Assembly: GCF_900167535.1 (NCBI RefSeq)
Contig: NZ_FUYE01000018.1
Coordinates: 62,001 to 126,000 of the forward strand
Source of the DNA: Prosthecobacter debontii
GTDB taxonomy: Bacteria; Verrucomicrobiota; Verrucomicrobiia; Verrucomicrobiales; Verrucomicrobiaceae
Direction of reading: 5' to 3'
DNA length: 64,000 nt
A program made the position numbers and the translations under genes. The notes beneath the pieces are model-generated. The model was not told the origin of the DNA. It ran no database searches and saw nothing but the letters and a program-made list of their open reading frames with translations. Below, piece by piece: positions 17,082 to 26,656 of this stretch. Within the stretch, counting starts at the first letter, position 1. Each line of letters begins with the position of its first letter.

Positions 17082-19058
17082 TCAGGCCAGAGCCTGGGCC
17101 ACGGCTTCGGCGGTGATGCCGAGTTCCTTGAAGACGATGTTGCCAGGGGCGCTGATGCCGAAGCGATCAATGCCGATGACCTGACCCTGGGTGCCGACGT
17201 ATTTCCACCACAGACCGGTGACACCGGCTTCGATGGAGATGCGCTTGGTGCAGGCGGCAGGGAGGACGGACTCACGATATTCGGCGCTCTGACGGTCAAA
17301 GCGCTCGAAGCATGGCAGGCTGACGACGCGGACGCCGGGCTTACCTTTAGCACCTTCGACAGCCCATTGAACTTCAGAACCGGTAGCGAGGACGATGGCT
17401 TCCAGAGGAGCGGTTTCCTTCACGAGGACGTAGCCACCTTTCAGGGTGCCTTCGCGGCGCTCAGCAGCGCTGAGGAAACCGAGGTGAGGCAGATCCTGAC
17501 GGCTGAGGGCGAGGAGGGTCGGGCCATCCTGACGGCTGAAAGCAGCGGAGAAAGCAGCGGCGGCTTCTTCGGCATCGGCAGGGCGGATGACGTCGAGATT
17601 CGGGATCACGCGCAGACCGCTGACGGTTTCCACTGGCTGGTGGGTCGGGCCGTCTTCACCGACACCGACGGAGTCGTGGGTGAAGATGTAGGTGACGGGA
17701 AGTTTAGCCAGGGCAGCCAAGCGGATGCTTGGGCGGCAGTAGTCGGCGAAGACCAGGAAGGTCGCACCGCTGCCGAGGAAGAGACCGTCGTAGGCGATGC
17801 CATTGCAGATGGCGCCCATGGCGTGCTCGCGGATGCCGAACCAGATGTTGCGGCCGGTGGGGTTGGTGGCGCTGAAGTCACCACCGTCCTTGATGTAGTT
17901 CTTGGTGGAGCCGAAGAGGTCGGCGCTGCCGGTGATGAGGTGAGGAACGGCCTTGGCCAGTTGGTTGAGGATTTCACCGCCGCTGTTACGGGTAGCGGCT
18001 TTACCTTCGGCGGGATATTCCGGGATAGCTTTGAGCAGGTCTTCAGCGGTGAGGGTGCTGTTGCGAGCGGCGTCCAGTTCAGCAGCCAAGCCGGGGTTCG
18101 CGGCGCTCCAGGCGGAGAACGTTTTATTCCACTCGGTGTAGCTGGCGATGCGCTGGGTCTTCAGCTCGGCGAAGTAGGTCTTCACCGCGTCGCTGACGTA
18201 GAAGTGGGTGCCTTCAGGGATGCCGAGGCCTTGTTTAGCGGCGTCCACGAACTTCGCGCCACCTTCACCGTGACCTTTGGCGGTGCCAGCCACCTCAGGG
18301 ATACCCTTGGCGATGATGGTCTTGGCGATGATGATCTTCGGCTTGCCGTTGTTATCGGCCTTGGCTTTTTCGATGGCGGCCTTGATGGCGTCGAGGTCAT
18401 GACCGTCGATGGTGACGGCGTCCCAGCCGAGGGCGATGAAGAGAGCTTGGGTGTCCTCGCTCTGAGTCACCTTGGCCATGGCGTCGAGAGTGACGTCGTT
18501 GGAGTCGAAGATGACGATCAGGTTGTCCAGCGCGTTGTGGGCGGCAAAGGCCACGGCTTCACGGGCCACACCTTCCTGAAGGCAGCCATCACCTGCAAGA
18601 GCGATGATGTGGTTATCAATGATCGTGTGCTCAGCCGTGTTGTATTTGGCCGCAGCCATCTTGCCGCTCAGGGCATATCCGACGGCGTTGCCGATGCCCT
18701 GGCCGAGAGGGCCGGTGGTGCACTCGACGCCTGGAGTTTCATGGAACTCAGGGTGGCCGGGGGTGATGGAGTGCAGGACGCGGAAGTTTTTCACCGCCTC
18801 CAGAGGCACTTCATAACCGCTGAGGTGAAGCCAGCTGTAGATGAACATGGAACCATGGCCGGCGGACAGGATGAAACGGTCGCGGTTCAGCCATTTTGGA
18901 TCGTCTGGATTGCACTGAAGGGTTTCGCCGAAAAGGACGGCTCCGACGTCCGCTGCACCGAGCGGCAGGCCGAGGTGGCCAGAGGAGCACTTGTGGACAG
19001 CGTCCATGGCGAGACCACGGGCTTCATTGGCTGCTTGAGCGAGGATGGCTTTATTCAT
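17082..19058 (-). CDS. tkt: Transketolase
   Basis: A thiamine-diphosphate enzyme that moves two-carbon units between sugar phosphates in the pentose phosphate pathway. The 658-residue length is typical. The N-terminal domain has [28 protein letters not shown], and the TPP/metal motif [13 protein letters not shown]. The pyrimidine domain has [24 protein letters not shown] and [16 protein letters not shown]. The C-terminal domain ends in [12 protein letters not shown]. It is a single gene with its own strong terminator and starts at an ATG (19058). It is a housekeeping gene with high GC at third positions. A long open frame on the opposite strand is a codon-bias shadow. Confidence 0.97.
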   Translation of the reverse strand: MNKAILAQAANEARGLAMDAVHKCSSGHLGLPLGAADVGAVLFGETLQCNPDDPKWLNRDRFILSAGHGSMFIYSWLHLSGYEVPLEAVKNFRVLHSITPGHPEFHETPGVECTTGPLGQGIGNAVGYALSGKMAAAKYNTAEHTIIDNHIIALAGDGCLQEGVAREAVAFAAHNALDNLIVIFDSNDVTLDAMAKVTQSEDTQALFIALGWDAVTIDGHDLDAIKAAIEKAKADNNGKPKIIIAKTIIAKGIPEVAGTAKGHGEGGAKFVDAAKQGLGIPEGTHFYVSDAVKTYFAELKTQRIASYTEWNKTFSAWSAANPGLAAELDAARNSTLTAEDLLKAIPEYPAEGKAATRNSGGEILNQLAKAVPHLITGSADLFGSTKNYIKDGGDFSATNPTGRNIWFGIREHAMGAICNGIAYDGLFLGSGATFLVFADYCRPSIRLAALAKLPVTYIFTHDSVGVGEDGPTHQPVETVSGLRVIPNLDVIRPADAEEAAAAFSAAFSRQDGPTLLALSRQDLPHLGFLSAAERREGTLKGGYVLVKETAPLEAIVLATGSEVQWAVEGAKGKPGVRVVSLPCFERFDRQSAEYRESVLPAACTKRISIEAGVTGLWWKYVGTQGQVIGIDRFGISAPGNIVFKELGITAEAVAQALA

Positions 19059-19231
19059 GAGAATGGGGTAAGAGGGTCAAGTTTGGCAAAGAAGCGCCAG
19101 AATGCGGCCAGGCGCGGGAGGGCCGCTATTTACTGGCGCAGGGGGCACTTTCAAGAAGGAAAACCGGGGAAGGGGGGGTGAAAGAAGGAAGAAGGGGCCT
19201 GACGACAGGTGCTGGAAACAAACCCCCAACC

Positions 19232-21136
19232 ATGTCACGTATGGTGTCTCACATGACAGGGCGCAGCATTATCCAGGCAGTGATTGCAGTTTTTTTAATC
19301 CTCGGCACCGGAGGGGCCTGGGCGGATGAGGCTGCCGTTTTCTCGCGCCTGGAAAAGGAGGTTCTACCCCTGCTGGAGAAATACTGTGTGGAGTGTCACG
19401 ATGCGGACGTCACGAAGGCAGATGTGAATCTCCACACCCTCTGGGATGCCAAGACGGCCCGGCTGGATGTGCGCCTGTGGGATAAGGTGAATGACCAGGT
19501 GGCCACCAAGCAGATGCCACCCGCCAAGAAGAAGGAGCAACCCACCGAAGCTGAGCGACAGGTACTGACGGCGTGGATCACCGAAGCTCAAAAAGCCGTT
19601 GCCAGCCAACCCGCCGTGGACCCGGGGTATCGCAAAGCACGGCGTCTCACCCGCCGGGAATACAGCCTCACTATGCGGGACCTGCTCTACGGCGCCGCTG
19701 ATAAGCTGGGAGATCCCTTTCCTACGGATGGAGCGGGTGGGGAGGGCTTTGATAACAATGCGGACACGCTCTTCATCCCGCCGCTGCTGATCGAGAAATA
19801 CATCGAGGCGACGGATAAGGGGCTCAAAGCGGTTTACAGCCAGTGGGAGACGAAAAAACAGATCATCTCCACCTGGCCGGGACCGCAGAAAGAGCATCGA
19901 GAGGCAGCTCGGGACACGCTGAGCCTGTTTGCGCGTCGGGCTTACCGCCGTCCGGTCACCGAGGCGGATTTAACCCCTCTGCTGGCCATTTATGATCAGA
20001 GCATGCAGAGGAAACCGGACTATGAGGGGGCACTGAAGCTGGCTTTCAAAGCGGTGCTGCTCTCGCCCAAGTTCCTCATTCTCCAGGAGGTCAATCGTGA
20101 GGGGACGAATCAACCCTGGCAGGTGAGTGGTCATGAGATGGCGCAGCGTCTCTCCTACTTTCTGTGGTCCACCATGCCGGATGATGAACTCAATCGCTTG
20201 GCTGACGAGAACAAGCTGACCGACCCGGCGGTGATCGAGGCTCAGGTGAAACGCATGCTGAAGGATTGGAAGGCGGATTCGTTCGTGCGCCACTTTGCCG
20301 CTCAGTGGTTAGGCCTGGATGCGTTGTTCAACACCGTAGACCCAGACCGTGGCAAATACAAAGAGTTCACCGGCAGTCTGCGGCAGGCGCTGTATGATGA
20401 AGGGGTTTATTTCTCGGGGGCGATCCTGCGGGAAAACGGTCGGGTCCTGGATTTCCTCGACAGCAATTACACCTATGTGAATGAGGAGTTGGCGCGTCTC
20501 TATGAGATCCCTGATGTGAAGGGGACCCAGATGCGCAAGGTGGCATTTACCAATGATCGCCGGGGGGGCGTGTTAGGCATGGGCGGGATGCTGGCCGCCA
20601 CCGCCTATCCTCAGCGCACCAGCCCGGTGCTGCGTGGTAAATGGGTGCTGGAAACTTTGTTAGGCACCCCCGCGCCACCGCCGCCGCCGAATGTGGGCAC
20701 CCTGCCGGAAGATGATCGCAAGGTGGAGCAGCTCACCTTTCGTCAGCAGTTGGAAAAACATCGCAGCAAAGAGGCCTGCATGGGCTGCCACAATCGTTTG
20801 GACCCGCCTGGGTTTGGTCTGGAAAACTTCGATCCGATTGGCAAATGGCGGGACAATGAGAACGGCAAACCTCTGGATGTGACCGGGAACTTTGTGGATG
20901 GGCGCCGCTTCAATGGACCGGCGGAGATGCGCCGTCTGTTGATGAGTGAGAAACACAAGTTCGTGCGGAACTTCAGCGCCCGGTTGCTGGGGTATGCGCT
21001 AGGTCGCGGCCTGGAACCTTATGACCAACCCACGCTCCTGAGATTGGAGCAAACCTTGGTGCAGGGAGACTATCACGCCCTCCCGGTTATCGTCGCCGTT
21101 GCCCAGAGTTATCCTTTCACTCATCGTCGGAATTAG
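19232..21136 (+). CDS. DUF1587/DUF1595/DUF1592/DUF1588/DUF1585 cytochrome-type protein
   Basis: A 634-residue exported protein of the planctomycete-type cytochrome family. After the signal peptide (GRSIIQAVIAVFLILGTGGAW, ending ADE) comes a heme motif CVECH at about residue 60. DUF1587 follows (RLTRREYSLTMRDLL), then DUF1595 (FARRAYRRPVTEADL) and DUF1592 (RLSYFLWSTMPDDEL). DUF1588 carries TAYPQRTSPVLRGKW and a second CxxCH (CMGCHNRLDPPGFGLENFD). DUF1585 closes with LLGYALGRGLEPYD. These proteins are linked to extracytoplasmic redox or polymer use, but their role is unproven. The usual DUF1552 partner is not adjacent. I use ATG 19232; ATGs at 19241 and 19253 are possible. Its 3' end overlaps the convergent M23 gene by 20 bases. 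Confidence 0.9.
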   Translation: MSRMVSHMTGRSIIQAVIAVFLILGTGGAWADEAAVFSRLEKEVLPLLEKYCVECHDADVTKADVNLHTLWDAKTARLDVRLWDKVNDQVATKQMPPAKKKEQPTEAERQVLTAWITEAQKAVASQPAVDPGYRKARRLTRREYSLTMRDLLYGAADKLGDPFPTDGAGGEGFDNNADTLFIPPLLIEKYIEATDKGLKAVYSQWETKKQIISTWPGPQKEHREAARDTLSLFARRAYRRPVTEADLTPLLAIYDQSMQRKPDYEGALKLAFKAVLLSPKFLILQEVNREGTNQPWQVSGHEMAQRLSYFLWSTMPDDELNRLADENKLTDPAVIEAQVKRMLKDWKADSFVRHFAAQWLGLDALFNTVDPDRGKYKEFTGSLRQALYDEGVYFSGAILRENGRVLDFLDSNYTYVNEELARLYEIPDVKGTQMRKVAFTNDRRGGVLGMGGMLAATAYPQRTSPVLRGKWVLETLLGTPAPPPPPNVGTLPEDDRKVEQLTFRQQLEKHRSKEACMGCHNRLDPPGFGLENFDPIGKWRDNENGKPLDVTGNFVDGRRFNGPAEMRRLLMSEKHKFVRNFSARLLGYALGRGLEPYDQPTLLRLEQTLVQGDYHALPVIVAVAQSYPFTHRRN

Positions 21137-21839
21137 ACCGCTTAAGTTTGGGATCTTCCAGAGGCGGGGCAGGGTTGAGCTGGTCGGCAGGTGCTCCGCG
21201 TCTCTCGGCGATGAATCGTTCGGGGGAGACTCGGTTGAGGGGCGTATCGGCATAGCCTTGGGCCGGATTGATGTAGGGGCCGGCGCGGACCTCGAAATGG
21301 AGGTGCGCGAGGTATTGGCCGTTCGCGGTGCCTACGGTGCCGATCTTTTGTCCGCGCTGCACGAGAGCCTCGGCAGGCACTAGAAAGGTGTCCAAATGGG
21401 CATACACGGTCTGATAGATTCGCGTTTGATGAGGATCTTCGAGATCTGGCACGCGATGGGCCACAATGAGCATTTTACCCCACCCTGGCCCCGGTTCGCC
21501 CCGATAGACCACGCGCCCTGCGCCTGCGGCATAAACGGGGTCCCCCAGATCGGAGTTGCCGCCGCCGATGCCGTTGAGATCATCTCCCAGGTGACGGGAG
21601 ATACGGAAGGGCTGGGCATTGTAAGTGAAGGCCCCGTGCTCAGACCCCATCGGCGGGTCAAAACGCACGGCGAGCGGCAGGCTGACGATTTCCAAGGGGC
21701 TGAGGCGCAGAAACGCCGGATCGAAGGGCCGAGGCGGGGCGTTCCTCCGAGCCCACCATTCACTGCCCCCGATGGGCCCCCAGACCAGCCAGCCGATGAA
21801 GGCGAGCAGGAGCAAGCTGATGAGGGTGGGTAGACGCAT
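21117..21839 (-). CDS. M23 (LytM-type) metallopeptidase, membrane-anchored
   Basis: A 240-residue peptidase of the M23/DUF family that cuts peptidoglycan cross-bridges or activates other cell-wall hydrolases. An N-terminal hydrophobic helix (LISLLLLAFIGWLVWG) anchors or exports it. The catalytic domain has HLGDDLNG (first zinc ligands), DPVYAAGAGRVVYRG, and the HLHFEVR motif with the other histidines. QIYQTVYAHL-type segments match the core sheet. The C-terminus is a proline/acid-rich tail. It is convergent with the DUF1592 gene and divergent from fur. Both expected zinc-binding motifs are intact, so it is likely active. Confidence 0.88.
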   Translation of the reverse strand: MRLPTLISLLLLAFIGWLVWGPIGGSEWWARRNAPPRPFDPAFLRLSPLEIVSLPLAVRFDPPMGSEHGAFTYNAQPFRISRHLGDDLNGIGGGNSDLGDPVYAAGAGRVVYRGEPGPGWGKMLIVAHRVPDLEDPHQTRIYQTVYAHLDTFLVPAEALVQRGQKIGTVGTANGQYLAHLHFEVRAGPYINPAQGYADTPLNRVSPERFIAERRGAPADQLNPAPPLEDPKLKRSNSDDE

Positions 21840-21936
21840 GGGCGGACGGGACTGACTCTATATTAACACAATCAAAATGGGCAAAAGCTGATCCAAACTT
21901 GCGTTCAGTCTCAATTAGGCTACTACGTTTCTCAAT

Positions 21937-22419
21937 ATGGACCCACGAGTGAAAGAAAGGCTGGAAGCCCATTTGGTCGCGACAGGCCTGCGCCGAACCA
22001 AGCAGCGCGAGACGATTGTCGAGGCAGCCTTTGCCACGGACGATCATTTCAACGCGGAAGAGCTGCTGGATAAGGCGCGCAAGCTGGATCGCACCGTATC
22101 TCGTGCCACCGTTTACCGCACCCTTCAGCTCCTGGTGGAGTGTGATCTGCTGCGGGAGGTGGATCTGGGTCGTGACCAGACCTATTACGATCCGAATTTC
22201 CTCGATAAACCTCAGCACAATCACCTGATCTGCCTGGATTGTGACCGTGTGGTGGAGTTCGAAGATGAGCACAGCGCGGTGTTGCACGACTGCATCACCC
22301 GCCGTCTTGGCTTCCAGCCGCAGATGAAGGCCATGCGCATCCAGGCCCACTGCGACGAGTATTCCAAGACCGGTCACTGCAAGTTCAAGACGGAGCGGGA
22401 AATGGCCTTGTCTCAATAG
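21937..22419 (+). CDS. fur: Fur family metal-responsive repressor
   Basis: A 160-residue Fur-family regulator. The N-terminal winged helix (RRTKQRETIVEAAF and SRATVYRTLQLLVE) binds DNA. The dimer domain has HNHLICLDCDRVVEF, with the first Cys pair of the structural zinc site. A second pair lies in AHCDEYSKTGHC near the C-terminus. The HNHLIC segment and four cysteines favour Fur or PerR over Zur. It would sense ferrous iron or peroxide and repress uptake genes. The heme-related pair at 7.2-8.7 kb is a possible target but no Fur box was seen there. It is followed by argH with a 130-base gap. Confidence 0.88.
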   Translation: MDPRVKERLEAHLVATGLRRTKQRETIVEAAFATDDHFNAEELLDKARKLDRTVSRATVYRTLQLLVECDLLREVDLGRDQTYYDPNFLDKPQHNHLICLDCDRVVEFEDEHSAVLHDCITRRLGFQPQMKAMRIQAHCDEYSKTGHCKFKTEREMALSQ

Positions 22420-22549
22420 CCCTGAGACGGTTCGGCTTGCTTTCCGAGAGACTCGTTAGAGCGGTTGGGCAGAGGGCCTTTGTGCCTCAGAGGTGGCTCC
22501 AGGGTTGCACCGGCTCACTTTGCCGCTACTCTCCGCGCCCCGTTTATTT

Positions 22550-23923
22550 ATGTGGAAAGGCCGTTTTGCTCAAGAAACCAGCCAGCTCGTGCAGAGCTAT
22601 GGCGAGTCTGTGTCCTTTGACTGGAGGCTATATGCGCACGACATCCGCGGCTCCATCGCCCATTCCAAAGGCCTGCTGAAAGCCGGCATCCTCACTGCCG
22701 AGGAACAGTCGGCGATTGAATCCGGGCTGCTGGAAATCCGCGCAGAAATTGATGCCGGGAGGTTCGAGTTCAAACAAGCGCTGGAAGACGTGCACATGAA
22801 CATCGAGTCCGAGTTGACTCGCCGCATCGGTCCCGCGGGGGCGAAGCTGCACACAGCGCGCAGTCGCAACGACCAGGTGGCCACGGATGTGCGCCTCTAT
22901 ACCCGGGATGCGGTGGTGGAGATCGTGGATCTGATTGCCGATCTCCAGCGCTCACTCATTGAGGCCTCGGAACGGGCTGGTCAGGCGGTGGTGCCGGGCT
23001 ACACCCACCTTCAGCGCGGGCAGCCCGTGTTGTTTGCCCATCATTTGCTGGCGTATGTGGAAATGCTGGAGCGTGATGCCCAGCGCCTGTTGGATGCCAA
23101 CGACCGTCTGAATGTCATGCCTCTGGGTTCAGGTGCCTTGGCGGGTTCCACCATCATTTTGGATCGTGAGTATGTGGCTGAGCTCTTGGAGTTCGACTCC
23201 GTCACGCAAAACAGCATGGATGCGGTCAGTGATCGTGACTTCGCGGCGGAGGTCATGTTTGCCATCGCTCTTTGCGGCATCCATCTCTCGCGTTTGAGTG
23301 AGGACATCATCCTCTGGTGCAGTGCCGAGTTTGGTTTTGTCACCCTGAGTGATGCCCACACCACGGGCTCCAGCCTGATGCCTCAGAAGAAGAATCCCGA
23401 TGTGGCCGAGCTGACTCGTGGCAAGTCGGGCCGCCTCGTGGGCAACCTGATGGCCTTGCTGACCCTGCTTAAGGGTCTGCCGATGACTTACAACCGCGAC
23501 ATGCAGGAGGATAAAGAGCCTCTGTTTGACTCGCTCGATACCATCCAGGCCGCACTGGCGGTGTTTGCCGAGATGATCTCTGGGATGGAGGTGAATGAAA
23601 CCCGCACCCGTGCAGCCACCAGCGACCCCATGCTACTGGCGACCGATCTGGCGGATTACCTCGTCAATCACGGCGTGCCTTTCCGTCAGGCCCATGAAGT
23701 CATCGGGAAACTGGTGGCGTATTCCATCGCCGAAAAGACCGCTTTTGCGGATATCCCGCTGGCTCAATACCAGGAGTTCTCCCCTGCTTTTGAGGCGGAT
23801 TTGTTTGACTGCCTGAATCTGGAGACTGCTCTGGCGGCCCGCAAAGGCATCGGCGCTCCGTCTCCGAAGAATGTGTCCGCGCAGCTCGATTTCTGGAAAC
23901 AAGCTCTCTCGGACGAAGGCTGA
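22550..23923 (+). CDS. argH: Argininosuccinate lyase
   Basis: It splits argininosuccinate into arginine and fumarate, the last step of arginine synthesis. The 457-residue product begins MWKGRFAQETSQLVQSYGES, the normal ArgH start. The frame is open to 22493, but that extension is not conserved-looking. The family motifs are LHTARSRNDQVATDVR, GYTHLQRGQPVLFAHH and the fumarase/lyase signature GSSLMPQKKNPD at about 272-283. The gene overlaps the next one (nudix) by one base in TGATG and the two are followed by tatC; they form one transcription unit ending at the terminator at 25816. Confidence 0.97.
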   Translation: MWKGRFAQETSQLVQSYGESVSFDWRLYAHDIRGSIAHSKGLLKAGILTAEEQSAIESGLLEIRAEIDAGRFEFKQALEDVHMNIESELTRRIGPAGAKLHTARSRNDQVATDVRLYTRDAVVEIVDLIADLQRSLIEASERAGQAVVPGYTHLQRGQPVLFAHHLLAYVEMLERDAQRLLDANDRLNVMPLGSGALAGSTIILDREYVAELLEFDSVTQNSMDAVSDRDFAAEVMFAIALCGIHLSRLSEDIILWCSAEFGFVTLSDAHTTGSSLMPQKKNPDVAELTRGKSGRLVGNLMALLTLLKGLPMTYNRDMQEDKEPLFDSLDTIQAALAVFAEMISGMEVNETRTRAATSDPMLLATDLADYLVNHGVPFRQAHEVIGKLVAYSIAEKTAFADIPLAQYQEFSPAFEADLFDCLNLETALAARKGIGAPSPKNVSAQLDFWKQALSDEG

Positions 23924-24540
23924 TGAACGGAAGCACTCCAGATTTTCCTCTCTTCCGCGTCGAAGATCGCGATGGCTGGCGACGTGTCTCCACGCAGCGT
24001 GTATTCAGTAGCGATCATGTGAGCGTGGATCAGGTGCAGTGCCTCACGCCGCATCGTCAGGAGGTCGGGGTGTCGTGGATGGTCGTTCAGCGGAAGGCTG
24101 CCGTGGCTGTGGCGCCAGTGAATGAAAAGGGCGAGTTTCTCCTCATCGCTCAGGAGCGTGTGCCGGTGCAGCAGACGGTGTGGGAATTTCCTGCCGGTCA
24201 GATTGATGCGCCCATCGAGGAGATCACTGCGGAGTTGATCGTGGAGACCACCTTACGTGAGTTGCGCGAGGAGACAGGCTACGGTTTAGCACCGGGGGGC
24301 ACCCTGGAGCCGCTGGGCTGGTTTCTTCCCTCGCAAGGTTTCACCGACGAACACGTTTATTTATTTCAAGCGAAGCCCGTGTGCGTCGTCAGCCGTCCGG
24401 AATTGGACGATGGCGAGCACATCAGCGACGCGCGCTGGGTCAGTTCAGAAGAGTTGCGGAGGATGATCGCTGCCAATGAGATCACCAACGCTCTGACACT
24501 GTCCCTGTTTGCGCGGATGGCGGCCAAGGGAGCGATTTGA
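23923..24540 (+). CDS. Nudix hydrolase, ADP-ribose pyrophosphatase type
   Basis: A 205-residue Nudix protein related to ADP-ribose pyrophosphatases (NudF). The fold begins with RVSTQRVFSSDHVSVD and VVQRKAAVAVAPVNEKGEFL. VWEFPAGQID precedes the Nudix box, whose core is TLRELREETGY. An insertion of about a dozen residues lies between the box's first glycine and the REL core. The C-terminal GFTDEHVYLFQA is typical of NudF. It would hydrolyse ADP-ribose or another nucleoside diphosphate sugar, cleansing toxic metabolites. It is translationally coupled to argH (TGATG) and lies 37 bases before tatC. Confidence 0.9.
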   Translation: MNGSTPDFPLFRVEDRDGWRRVSTQRVFSSDHVSVDQVQCLTPHRQEVGVSWMVVQRKAAVAVAPVNEKGEFLLIAQERVPVQQTVWEFPAGQIDAPIEEITAELIVETTLRELREETGYGLAPGGTLEPLGWFLPSQGFTDEHVYLFQAKPVCVVSRPELDDGEHISDARWVSSEELRRMIAANEITNALTLSLFARMAAKGAI

Positions 24541-24577
24541 GGCGTTTAACCCCAGAACTCTTCTTTTTACATCCGTT

Positions 24578-25780
24578 ATGTGGCAAGGCATCCTGAGTAA
24601 AGTTTTCAAAGTGCGCGACAAGGTCGCTCTCAACCTCAGCAAAGAGGATGAGGAAAAGCCCTTTTTGGATCACCTGGATGATCTGCGCACGATGCTGGTG
24701 CGGATGGGCATCACCCTGATTTCGGCCACCATCATCTCCTTCTACTTTTATAAGGAACTGTTCAACGCGATCCTCTACCCGATGGTGCTGGCAGGGTTTG
24801 CGCCGAACATTGAGGAAGCACGCAAGCTGCTGATCAACATTGATGTCGCGGGACCTTTCATGATGGCCGTGAACGTGTCTTTGATCGCGGCCGTGATTGC
24901 CTCTTTTCCACTGCTGCTGGTTTTCCTCCTGCAGTTCATTTTGCCAGGCTTGAAGTCGAACGAGAAGAAGCTGCTGTTTCCGGCTATCGCGATTGGCACA
25001 GGCCTCTTCCTGAGCGGAGCCGCCTTTTCTTACTGGGTGGTGCTGCCGCGCGCGCTCGTGTTCTTTTCAGAGTTCGCTGCCTCCGTCGGCGCGACCCAGA
25101 CATGGACGATCGATAACTACGTCACCTTCACCACGCGCTTCATCTTGGTGTTCGGGATCGCCTTTGAGCTGCCGATCATCGTGATGGCCCTGGTGAAGTT
25201 GGATTTCCTCAACTTCCGCATCATGAAGTCCACATGGCGGCACGCGATCATCGCGATTACCTTGTTTGCGGCGGTGGTGACTCCGACACCCGATGTGCTG
25301 ACCCTCATGCTGATGTCTGGCCCTCTCTATGTGCTGTACGCGGTCTGTGTCATCTTGGCCTACTTCATGGAGAAGAAGGATCGAGCAGCCTATCCCGAAT
25401 ACTACGCGGAGTTGGAGAAGGATCAGAAGGAACTGGAGCAAGAGTCCGGGGATGAATGGGACAACGAGAACTACAATCCGTGGTTCTCCGATGAAAAAGA
25501 CGACGAGGATGATGAATATCAAAAGCCTCGTGCCGTGCCTTCTGCTCCGCCTCCGCAGGTCGAAAAAGCGCCCAAAACTGTGTCCATGGAAGATCCTGTG
25601 GATGAGGGTGAAGACCAAGGTTCCGTGATGCCTGAGGAAGAGGAAAATCAGCCTGAGGTCGAGGCGACTGAAGCTTCACCCGCCTCACCTGAACCGACTC
25701 CTGAAAAACCCCAAACGGAAAAATCCACTGAGGAGCTAGCACGGGAAGATGAGTCTCGTAGCGGCAATCCGCCCGTCTAA
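24578..25780 (+). CDS. tatC: Twin-arginine translocase subunit TatC with long acidic tail
   Basis: The Tat substrate-receptor subunit of the inner membrane, which exports folded proteins such as the RR-signal oxidoreductase and DUF1501 protein in this window. Six membrane helices span about residues 40-265. The TatC N-terminal motif FLDHLDDLRTMLVR is present, as are FELPIIVMALVKLDFL and VVTPTPDVLTLMLM. Residues from about 266 form a long hydrophilic tail (about 135 residues) with poly-acidic runs such as DEKDDEDDEY and PEEEENQPEVEATE, and Pro/Ser/Ala stretches. Ordinary TatC is about 250 residues, so this tail is unusual. No tatA/tatB is adjacent. Confidence 0.95.
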   Translation: MWQGILSKVFKVRDKVALNLSKEDEEKPFLDHLDDLRTMLVRMGITLISATIISFYFYKELFNAILYPMVLAGFAPNIEEARKLLINIDVAGPFMMAVNVSLIAAVIASFPLLLVFLLQFILPGLKSNEKKLLFPAIAIGTGLFLSGAAFSYWVVLPRALVFFSEFAASVGATQTWTIDNYVTFTTRFILVFGIAFELPIIVMALVKLDFLNFRIMKSTWRHAIIAITLFAAVVTPTPDVLTLMLMSGPLYVLYAVCVILAYFMEKKDRAAYPEYYAELEKDQKELEQESGDEWDNENYNPWFSDEKDDEDDEYQKPRAVPSAPPPQVEKAPKTVSMEDPVDEGEDQGSVMPEEEENQPEVEATEASPASPEPTPEKPQTEKSTEELAREDESRSGNPPV

Positions 25781-25815
25781 TCGCCGCTAAAACTTGCTTT
25801 TCATCCAAGTTCAAG

Positions 25816-25846
25816 ACCCGCGTAGAACCATCTACGCGGGTTTTTT
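25816..25846 (+). terminator. Rho-independent terminator after tatC
   Basis: A perfect 11-base stem (ACCCGCGTAGA / TCTACGCGGGT) with loop ACCA is followed by six T. It lies 36 bases after the tatC stop and ends the argH-nudix-tatC unit. Confidence 0.95.
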
Positions 25847-26159
25847 GTTCGCAGGTGAAATCCAAGGATGGCATCGGATGTGTCATGGACCTTCAGGAAA
25901 TTGGCGGCGATTGCGATCCTCTCAGCACTAGGGAATAAGGTGGGTTAGCTGACAGCCATATTTGCTTATGAAAAAGTGATTATGAAGCTGCATTGAGTAA
26001 CTGAGAAATAATCTCATAAACTAGTGGAGACATTGTTGGAGCAGCTCTTTTATTTTAATGGTTATAGCTGTTTTATTTATTAGACATTAACATCCAGGGC
26101 TTACAAATTCCTTACCTTCATAAACTTTCCTATTCTTGGGAAAAAGGATACCAAACTTG
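25847..26159. other. AT-rich intergenic region upstream of the Rrf2-like gene
   Basis: No gene is visible. The stretch at about 25960-26130 is markedly richer in A and T than the surroundings and should carry the promoter of the regulator. AAAAAGGAT about 11 bases before the ATG at 26160 is a plausible ribosome-binding site. No clear operator dyad could be assigned. Confidence 0.5.
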
Positions 26160-26656
26160 ATGCGCCTGAGCTTATTTTCGGATTTTTCTCTCCGAGTTCT
26201 CCTATTTGGAGCCGTCAAAGGGGCGCCTTTTCCCCTACATGAGGTGGCGGATGCTTTTGGAGTGTCACGCCATCACTTGGTGAAGGTAGTCAATAATTTG
26301 ACCAAGCTGGGCTATCTGGCCACTAAGCGCGGCCGTGGGGGGGGATCGAGCTGGCGATGAAGCCGGAAGATATTCAGATCGGAAAGCTGGTTCGGAAAAC
26401 CGAGACTTCGTCTCCTTTGGTGGAGTGCTTCGATATGAAGACGAATACCTGCCCGATCTACATGTGCTGCGGGCTGAAGGGGGCACTTTCGCAGGCGGTC
26501 GGAGCTTTTTATGGTGCTCTCGACCGCTACACACTGGAGGATGTGATCACCTCCGAAAATCGCGCCATGCTCCAGCATATTCTCCTCCGCTCGAAGCTCC
26601 AGCCTGCGGCGGGAGATCAGGATGAAGTGCCTGATCTTATGCAAGGAGTTCCGTGA
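26160..26656 (+). pseudogene. Rrf2/NsrR-like regulator interrupted at a run of eight G
   Basis: Two overlapping frames together give one Rrf2-family iron-sulfur regulator. The first (26160-26360) reads MRLSLFSDFSLRVLLFGA, then a winged helix (SRHHLVKVVNNLTKLGYL) and the wing KRGRGGG, and stops at once. The next frame continues IELAMKPEDIQIGKLVR, the expected NsrR continuation. It has the cysteine cluster ECFDMKTNTCPIYMCCGL and the C-terminal helix DRYTLEDVI. The break sits in eight consecutive G at 26337-26344; nine G, or a -1 ribosomal slip, would restore a protein of about 165 residues. NsrR-type repressors sense nitric oxide with a cluster. This may be a true pseudogene, a phase-variable gene, slippage decoding, or a sequencing error. 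Confidence 0.8.

Noticed and set aside
17064-19181. A 705-codon open frame opposite transketolase
   Set aside because: The sense strand encodes a complete transketolase with all motifs. The opposite frame is low-complexity (Gly/Asp/Val-rich) and arises from high third-position GC.
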